The notes under the pieces were generated by a model that worked only from the letters and a program-made list of their open reading frames with translations, was not told the origin of the DNA and ran no database searches. From positions 210,319,667 to 210,383,666 of the forward strand of contig CM061063.1 of NCBI GenBank assembly GCA_030762895.1: DNA of 64,000 nucleotides, given 5' to 3'. The stretch comes from Sophora flavescens. Its lineage: Eukaryota > Streptophyta > Magnoliopsida > Fabales > Fabaceae. The position numbers and the translations under genes are program-made. Below are positions 57,165-64,000 of this stretch, piece by piece (within the stretch, counting starts at the first letter, position 1; every line of letters starts with the position of its first letter).

Positions 57165-60100
57165 TGTAACACCCTAGTTTTTACACCTATGATTAATTAT
57201 TTTATTTGGATGTTTATGTTCCTTTTGTTATGTGGTTTAGTTTGAGTAATTAAATTACTCTCTTCAAATTATTTTATTAGGTGCGTTAGAACTGACTTAT
57301 TTCAGTGAATGCACGTTTACTAGACAATAATTACGTTATTGTCACTATTATACTAGTACAAAAAAATATTTTAAATAATGTGATTAAGAGAAAATCATTT
57401 TCATATTCCTATTCTATTTAATTTTAGAGTTAAAAATATTTTGGTTTGACATTTATCGGAGATTAAATTTTGGACTGAGTATTTTCTTAGTTGATCAATT
57501 CAACTATTAATCTTTACTCTAACTTGAATTTCGAAAACATATCTTTATCAATCTTTATTTTTAGATTCTAAAAAGTAAAAACATGTTTATTTTAGGTCTA
57601 ATATTTATCACTCATTTTGTACCTATCACTAAGTAACTAGTTTAAAAACTTAAGTTTCTCTTTTCTCTCTCTCACTCACTCGACGCCCCTCACTCTCTCT
57701 TTTCTTCTCTGCAACTTCTTCTTTCTTTCTTTTTTCTTCTTTCTCTTTTCTTCTTCCTCCCACCTCAACTTCATCTTCATCTTCATCAACCACCTTCCTT
57801 CCTTCTTCTCAGTCGCGCGACCACCCCTTGAGGCCGCCGTTCGGTCACCGTATGGCGAGAGCAGATGACCCGCGACTCGCCACCGCCCTCTTGGGCCGCA
57901 CAACTGCGGTTGCGCCGTCCTCCACCACGGTAAGGTGGTCTGACTTCCATTCTTGGTGGTTTCTCACCTCTCTTTGTTAGTTTAAGTTCCTTCCTTCATC
58001 TCCTAGCCTTATCTTCAAGTTTTGAGTACTTGGGTGTTACAGGAACACTGCAACCGCCGTTGTCCTCCGTGCCGTCGCCGTCCGCCGCCGCGAGGAGCAC
58101 CACATCACCACCTTCAAGTTATCTTATTCCTTGGGTGAGTCAAAACCCTCTCTTGTGTCTCATATTTAAAAACCCCAAATAGTTTTTTGAAACCCTAACC
58201 CTAACCCTTTGATTTCAGATTTTAATCTTGAAATTTAAGGTTGTTTTATGAGATTGGGACTGTGAATTTGTGTTTCCCTAAACCAATTTCATTATTCTGA
58301 GTTTTCCCTAAATTGTATTAAGGAGCCCTAAACCCCCAATTTGATTTTATTTAAATTTGGATATGTTTTTGTGAAATTAATTATGATTTAGTGCAATTAG
58401 GACTCTTAATGGATGATTTCCAAAGTTCTTTTTCATGATCTTTTAATCAAAACAAAGTTTTCTTAAAGGGTATTGGGAAGCGTGAGCTTCAAACATGATT
58501 TTCTTTAAAAATAAACTTGTTTGGTAATTAGATTAAGTGTTTAGATAAAGTTAGAATGTGTGTTTGATCATGTATAATTGATTTCTTGATTTCTGGTTGT
58601 TGCGCGTTGTTGGATATACTCTCTGAGACGTTTGGACACGGCTATGCTTGCTTGATGGAGTAGATGTGAGCTAACGTGGGCATCAGGACGAGGATCCTTT
58701 ACTTGTCTTCAAAGGTAAGGGGGGCTTGCCAGATGGATTTTTCTCAATAACCATTTGCTTGTTGTGTAGTCTGTATAATTTATGTGGTTGTGGTAACCTG
58801 TTTATGTGGTTTATGTTGTGTTGTGTATCTGAGTATCAGTGTCTGATCTGCCTTAAATTATTTGATTATTTGTATATGATATTGCTATGATACATGATCT
58901 GTCTGGTGGTATAATTATGATAATTGTTTTTGAATGTTGCTTGTGAGTGTTGTTTGAGAAGCCTGACTGTGGTCAGTGCACAACCGATTAATCAGATAAA
59001 AGCTTTAATAAGCTGTGTAAATTATATTCCAGGTTTTATGGGAAACGTTGGAATATAATAGTGGTGGAAAATATTATTTTGGAAAAATAATGAGTTTTGA
59101 TAAATATTATTATTTTTTATGATTTATTAGTGTAAAAGTAACTTGAGTCACAATGAAAGCGAAATTGTGAAAATGTTTCTGTACTGCTAATTTTTATGTA
59201 AGAAAGTTTGCAATATTATACAAAGTGATTTTATGAAATTAATTGTTGAAAAGAAGTTAATGATGATTTTAGAAAATTGTTTCCGTGGAAAAAGCTAAGT
59301 TTTGGCTTGAGAAGCTTTAAAAGTGATAATTGATGACTGATTTGGAAAAATGTGATGACAGATTTGGAAAAAACGTAGAAGGCAAGTATTTTGAAACGAC
59401 AATACATATTTTAAGGAAGTTAAAAGCTCAAGTGGCTCACCTTTGTAAAAACTAAGTTTTATTATTTAAGGATTTTATTAATGAATTTTCCAATTTTGGA
59501 AAAGAATTTATGAAAGCAAAACTGATTTAGTGTTAAAAGTGGTGTGGAACTTAGTAACCGAGACGTCGGGGTACTAATGTTCTGTGTTGTGATGGACTCA
59601 GTCATTTGGACTTTGAGGGCCTATATTGTATACATGAGGTATACTGTGTTGAAAACATTGAAGATGTTTTCTAGTGCCACGAACCTAAGACTGGTGCACC
59701 GGTCGAGAGGTGTCATGATTGAGCACTCGGACTGTGAGGTCCTATGTTTTGATAAAAGTTTTATGGACAGTGAGGTCCTATGTTTTGATAAAAGTTTTAT
59801 GGACAGTGAGGTCTTGTGTTGTGATGAAAGTTTTAAAAGTGTTTTAAAACTATGTGAGTCGTAAGCCATTTTGAGCTTCGGCAAAGAAAGAATGAACACA
59901 AAGAAAAGAACAAAACAAGAGTGTTTTGCATGCATTTGGCAGACATGCCTGCGGTTTGTGGCATAATGTATGAATTACCAGCGGCGAAAGGTAATTACGA
60001 TGTGCATTTATCTCATGTGCCTAGGGAGGACATGGAGACCCCATCTTACTTGCTATTGGTGCCCTGAGTGTGGACATTAGCAATGTGTTTGGCTGCGTGC

Positions 60101-61076
60101 CTGGCCTGGTGTGCCTGTGTGGATGGGAAGAGGCTGCGTGCCAAGTTAGCCAGTGTGGCTGTGGAGTCTGATCAACTCATATTATGTTGGGATATCTCGT
60201 GAGATTAGGACGAAAATTAGATGATGAATAGAAGTGTCATGCATAATTTTATGGATGATGTTTAGGGCATTAAACCCACTGATAAACTATTAGCTTATAA
60301 ATGCTTGTGTGGTAAATGTATATGTTACGTGTGTCGTGCATTTAGTTATTGTGTTAAAACCATATATTGGCGTCTCACCCTTACACACATTTTAGGATTC
60401 TTCTAGTTCGATATTGTACCCCGGGTACTTTAATACAGATGGTGCAGAGGAGTCTTTCTAAGTCACTCAGAGACTTAGATCTAGTTGCTTGATGAGGTAT
60501 TGATTGTGGAATGATCACGTGAGTTTTCCTCAGGAATAACTTTTAGATCGACCAGCTTAGGGTTGAGACTTAGATTATTTTTGATAGTATGTATGAATTT
60601 GGCTCAGAGAGCCTTTATTTTAAAATGGAATGTCTATGGCTCGGAGAGCATATCTTTTGAATGAAAATCTAAGCTATTTCTTTTGGTCTTGTAAAGCTTA
60701 TGGCTATAACTATTATTTTTATGTATTGATGCCTGGTTGAATTTGGTGTAACTGGAATTCTGGAGTGAAAATGTAATTATTTTAACAGGTGTTATTTTAC
60801 CTGGGATGTCCGAATTATAGAGGAGACTCTGTCGAAATTTTCGTAAAAATATTAGCTTTTATTTAAGTATGTTCTTTAAATGAAATAGGCTTGTCAGGCC
60901 ATGATAGTAAGTTGTGTGTCGATCAAGGCTTAGGTGTGGAGTCGTGACAAAATTTTTATACCCAATTTCAGACATGTATGTACTATATAAATTATTTTCC
61001 GAAAGCACCAGCCAATTATCTTTTAATTTTATTTTCTGCACGTGTTTAAAAGGTAATGCCCAAGGGGGGTGTTACA
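57165..61076 (+). mobile_element. Solo LTR G, same family as E and F
   Basis: 3912 bp, TGTAACACCCTAG to GGGGGTGTTACA, flanked by TCACT (57160-57164 and 61077-61081). It is collinear with the E and F LTRs, including the telomere-like motif (58190-58208) and GGTAAGGGGGG block (58714). There is no interior. In the middle it resembles F (53300-53600 region) more than E. Small open frames such as 57676-57903 and 59544-59864 are LTR sequence. Confidence 0.92.
59729..59836 (+). repeat. 36-bp tandem triplication in LTR G
   Basis: GGACAGTGAGGTCCTATGTT units start at 59729, 59765 and 59801, an exact 36-bp period with the third copy diverged. The F LTR has a single copy, so this expansion is private to G. 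Confidence 0.85.
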
Positions 61077-61142
61077 TCACTGCTCTCTGAACTTTTATCT
61101 TTGATCCCCCTATTCTGTAGCCTCTACTATGATTTTATAATG

Positions 61143-61382
61143 TCAATTCGCTCTGATTTTGATCGTAAAAATCTGCCAAGATTAAAATTTCTATCTCTAG
61201 TTTGAAATAAAATCAAAACTTCCGAGCCTTATCTGCAAAAGTGAAGGGATTTGCCACTATTGCGAATTCGTTCTGATCTTGATCCTAAAATCTGCCAAGA
61301 TTAAAATTTCTATCACTGATATGAAATAGAATCAAAACTGTCGAGCCTTATCTGCAAAAATTAAGGGATTTGCCAACTAGAT
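61143..61382. repeat. 120-bp tandem duplication in J
   Basis: AATTCGCTCTGAT at 61145 and AATTCGTTCTGAT at 61265 each start about 120 bp that end near AAGGGATTTGCCA. The two copies are roughly 90% alike by eye. Confidence 0.85.
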
Positions 61383-61710
61383 TCGAATTCAAAAAAGGAG
61401 GCTGCTAGGGTTTGTTAGAGGAGGATGAAATGGGTTTAACTGGCCTGGCCTGATTAAAAATCTTTTTATTATTTTTATTATTTTTATTTTCTTTGCAATT
61501 ATTTTTATTTTATTTTACTTTTTTGAAATATTTAGCGAAAACTAAAAGACCCGGTCGAAATAGGGTGTTCACAGTTGCCCCTCTTTACTTGTTCATTACT
61601 AGAATACACGAAGAAAGAACATTTTTCATGTGATAGTAGTAAGGAACTAGTAAAGAAAATGAACTCGCATTTTGGCCGGGATGGGAAACAGGCTGGAGAA
61701 AGTTCAGTAA

Positions 61711-62145
61711 TAAGCTTTAGAGCTCGGAAAATAAAAATGACAGCGGACCTCAGATCCCGAAAATAAAATTAGCAATGAGCCTCAAAGCTCGAAGAATAAA
61801 TTTGTAGCGGACCTCATATCCCAAATATAAAATTAGCAGTGAGCCTCAGAGCTCGAAAAAATAATTCTGCAGCAGGCCTTAGATCTCAAATATAAAATTA
61901 GCAGTGTGCCTCAGAGCTTGAAAAATAAATTTGTAACGGGTCTCAGATCCTAGTAATAAAATTAGCAGTGAGCCTCAGAGCTCGAAAAATAAATTTGCAG
62001 CGGGCCTAAGATCCCAAAAATAAAAAATACTAGTGAACCTCAGAGCTCGAAAAAATAAATTTGCAGGGAACCTCAATGCTCGAAAAATAAATTTGAAGCG
62101 GGCCTCGGATCCCATAAATAAAATTAGCAATGAGCCTCAAAGATA
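61711..62145. repeat. ~64-bp tandem array in J
   Basis: The unit contains GCGGGCCTCAGATCCCA, ATAAAATTAGCAGTGAGCCT and CAGAGCTCGAAAAATAAATT. Copies start near 61742, 61806, 61871, 61935 and 61999; then come a partial copy and a last one near 62097. There are no spacers, so it is a tandem repeat and not a CRISPR. Confidence 0.9.
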
Positions 62146-62600
62146 GACCGTTGAGTCAGAAAAAAAAATTTATGATACGGCCATGACCCGAGAATTTCAT
62201 GTAGTGGACCTTGAGTCAAAAACATGTGAGTCGTGAGCCTTAAAAAAAATAGACCATTGAGTCCGAAAAATTTTATGATTGGGCCATGACCCGAAAATTT
62301 CATGCAGTGGACCTTAAGTCAAAAACATGTGAGCCGTGAGCCTTAAAAAAATAGACCATTGAGTCAGAAGTTTTTTTATGATTGAGCCATGACCCGAGAA
62401 TTTCATGCAGTGGACCTTGAGTCAAAACATGTAGCCATGAGCCTTAAAAAAATAAAAATAAAAAATTTATGATTGGGCCATGACCTGAGAAATTGATGGA
62501 CTTTGAGTTAAACAAGCAATCCATGAGCCTTATAAAAAAAATAGACCATTGAGTCGAAAATTTTATGATTTGGGTCATGACCCGAGAAATTTATTGAAAA
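62146..62600. repeat. ~102-bp tandem array in J
   Basis: The unit contains ATAGACCATTGAGTC, GGCCATGACCCGAGAATTTC and GTGGACCTTGAGTCAAAA. Copies start near 62146, 62249 and 62351, then a shortened copy, and another at 62541. It directly abuts the 64-bp array. Confidence 0.9.
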
Positions 62601-64000
62601 CTGCCTTTTTAGAAAATGTGGAACCAATGCTTCTCAGAAAAGCTTTCACTAATCAAACTCATATTCAAATGGAACCTTTTGCAAAATTGGTCTTGACTAT
62701 ATCCCTTTTTCACTTGATAATGCCTCCTTCGGCTTGCTACTTCCAGAATATCCCTTTTTACCTCTCAATCTTTATTGTCCACAAGGATGTCATTTCCTTC
62801 AGTTATCGAAACTTCAAAGTTCTTTTGGTCCTGACTGTTCATCAAAAGATTACCATTAGATGGTTAAATTATACTATTATGTCTAGGTCCATCTTTCTTG
62901 AAACATAATATAACAGATATGCATTGATTCAGAAGTGTGATGGAAAAGGATTTGATTGACTCGATAACTTTGACTTATGCGTTTGACTTCACGAGATACG
63001 GAACACAAGGAAAGGGACACAAAGGATGGCAGGGATTTCAAAGGGGTTGTTTTCTTAATCTTGATTGTTCTAATCTTAATGAGATTGACCTTTTCTCAAC
63101 AAGTGGATATTACGATCGAAATTTGCCCCAGTGTAAGGTATTCCAAAACAAAAACTCAAACATGGGTAAACCTTTCAAGAACAAAATTGCCCCAGTGTAA
63201 GGCGTTCTAGAATAAACACAACCAAGGATACACCTTTTAAGAACGACATTGCCCCCAAAAAAATTGCCCCAGTTTATGGTTCTGAGGATAAAGTTATCCT
63301 CATTCAAGCCAAATCTCGCCCTAACTTTTGCTTAGACCGCCCTTTCAAGTTTTCCGTCTAACGAGCTTGTTTTTTTCCGGAGCAAAGTGCCTGGAAAAGA
63401 AAGTATGGATACCTTGTCTCACGATTAATATTTTATGAAAATAAGAGTAATTCCTCATTGATCAGAATGGACTTTTAAAGCTTGTAACGTGGCCATGGTT
63501 TAAGGGTTAAGAAACAAAAGGTATAAAAGGCTCAAACAAGTATTTAAGGGTGAATGAGACAAAGGATCTTACATCATCAAGATAATTGCTTTCTTTAACT
63601 TGCACACACAACTTTTTTATTTTTCCATTTCATTTTTCTCCTTCTCGTCCCTTTTTTTTTCAATTCAATTATATTGCCAACATTGTCTCTTTTTGCTTTC
63701 AGCATCACATTTTCCTTCTTTTACTTTTTATTTTGCTTCCTCTTCTTCTTTCTTTTAGCATCTCCTTCAAATTCTTCTTTCTTTTTCCTTCACTTATTGT
63801 GGTTGCAATCAATCTTTTATACGAGCCCCCTTTTGCAGGGGTGATCCTTGTCCAAGGTTATTTTGAAAGAATTTATAAGGCTCAACAGGGGTAACAAAGG
63901 ATAATGATTATTTTTTTTTAATGAAGGATAGAGAAAGATGGACAATCTTCATTTCAAATTAGGATTACTCATTTTTCATAAAGAATTAAACTTGAGACAT

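Larger units (their letters stand above)
61082..64000 (+). repeat. Repeat J, third piece, running off the window
   Basis: It continues J after G. In order: a 120-bp duplication, GTTCACAGTTGCCCCTCTTTA (61568-61588), a 64-bp array, a 102-bp array, a unique stretch, then repeated TTGCCCCAGTGTAAGG at 63123 and 63188 and pyrimidine-rich sequence to about 63830. These strings recur in giant Tat/Ogre-type LTRs as I remember them. Frames such as 62549-62908 show no known domain. The outer boundary is not identified. Confidence 0.5.

Noticed and set aside
61711..62600. CRISPR-like regular repeats
   Set aside because: They are tandem units without unique spacers, in plant nuclear repeat DNA.
63522..63530. 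TATAAAAGG box on the plus strand
   Set aside because: It is a good TATA match, but it lies in unassigned J sequence with no start site or gene to support a promoter.

Overview
The window looks like a piece of a large, repeat-dense eudicot nuclear genome. It is AT-rich and almost entirely built from LTR retrotransposons inserted into one another. I see no intact host gene, no rRNA or tRNA gene and no CRISPR array. Every recognisable protein domain belongs to a retroelement (copia RNase H; gypsy Gag, protease, RT, RNase H, integrase and chromodomain). One short stretch (26757-26966) could be the start of a host gene.

Layout. 1-1840: the 3' end of a copia element (broken RNase H, polypurine tract, complete 3' LTR). 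2041-4849: an old minus-strand gypsy-type LTR (K). 4850-5587: a dispersed AT-rich repeat, followed by a long (AT)n tract. 5717-26480: a minus-strand Tekay/Del-like chromovirus (C). Its left LTR is split by a young gag-only Athila/Tat-type element (B, 5977-11696). Its pol is split by a 4.1-kb solo LTR (D, 18091-22172). 26757-27745: a possible promoter plus first-exon fragment running into a near-perfectly centred ~780-bp inverted repeat. 28138-30951: a second copy of the dispersed repeat, interrupted by a clean solo LTR (H, 28543-30887). 30952-33308: a fragment of another H-family element. 33314-43928: complete element E, plus strand, with 3.67-kb LTRs. 44625-55604: complete element F, minus strand, same family. 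57165-61076: solo LTR G of that family. F and G sit inside a further very large repeat (J, 44435 to about 63900), which carries three tandem-repeat blocks and resembles the giant LTRs of the Tat/Ogre group.

How the parts relate. Target-site duplications (TSDs) read directly from the sequence give a stratigraphy. B (AAGA) lies in C; D (GGTAC) lies in the C pol; H (TTTAT) lies in the dispersed repeat; E (TTGAT), F (TCCTA) and G (TCACT) lie in other repeats. No element here encodes a complete polyprotein. B carries only gag. E and F share the same ruined integrase although their LTR pairs are still very similar, so these copies most likely moved using proteins supplied by other elements.

Most unusual: (1) the Gag tail of B, with a duplicated CxxC..CxxC module in place of a CCHC knuckle; (2) the long inverted repeat at 26967-27745 with a 20-bp periodic core; (3) a splice-donor-like block conserved in the LTRs of six otherwise divergent LTR copies; (4) the E/F family with a shared dead pol. 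Identity statements are by eye; no alignment or database search was run.
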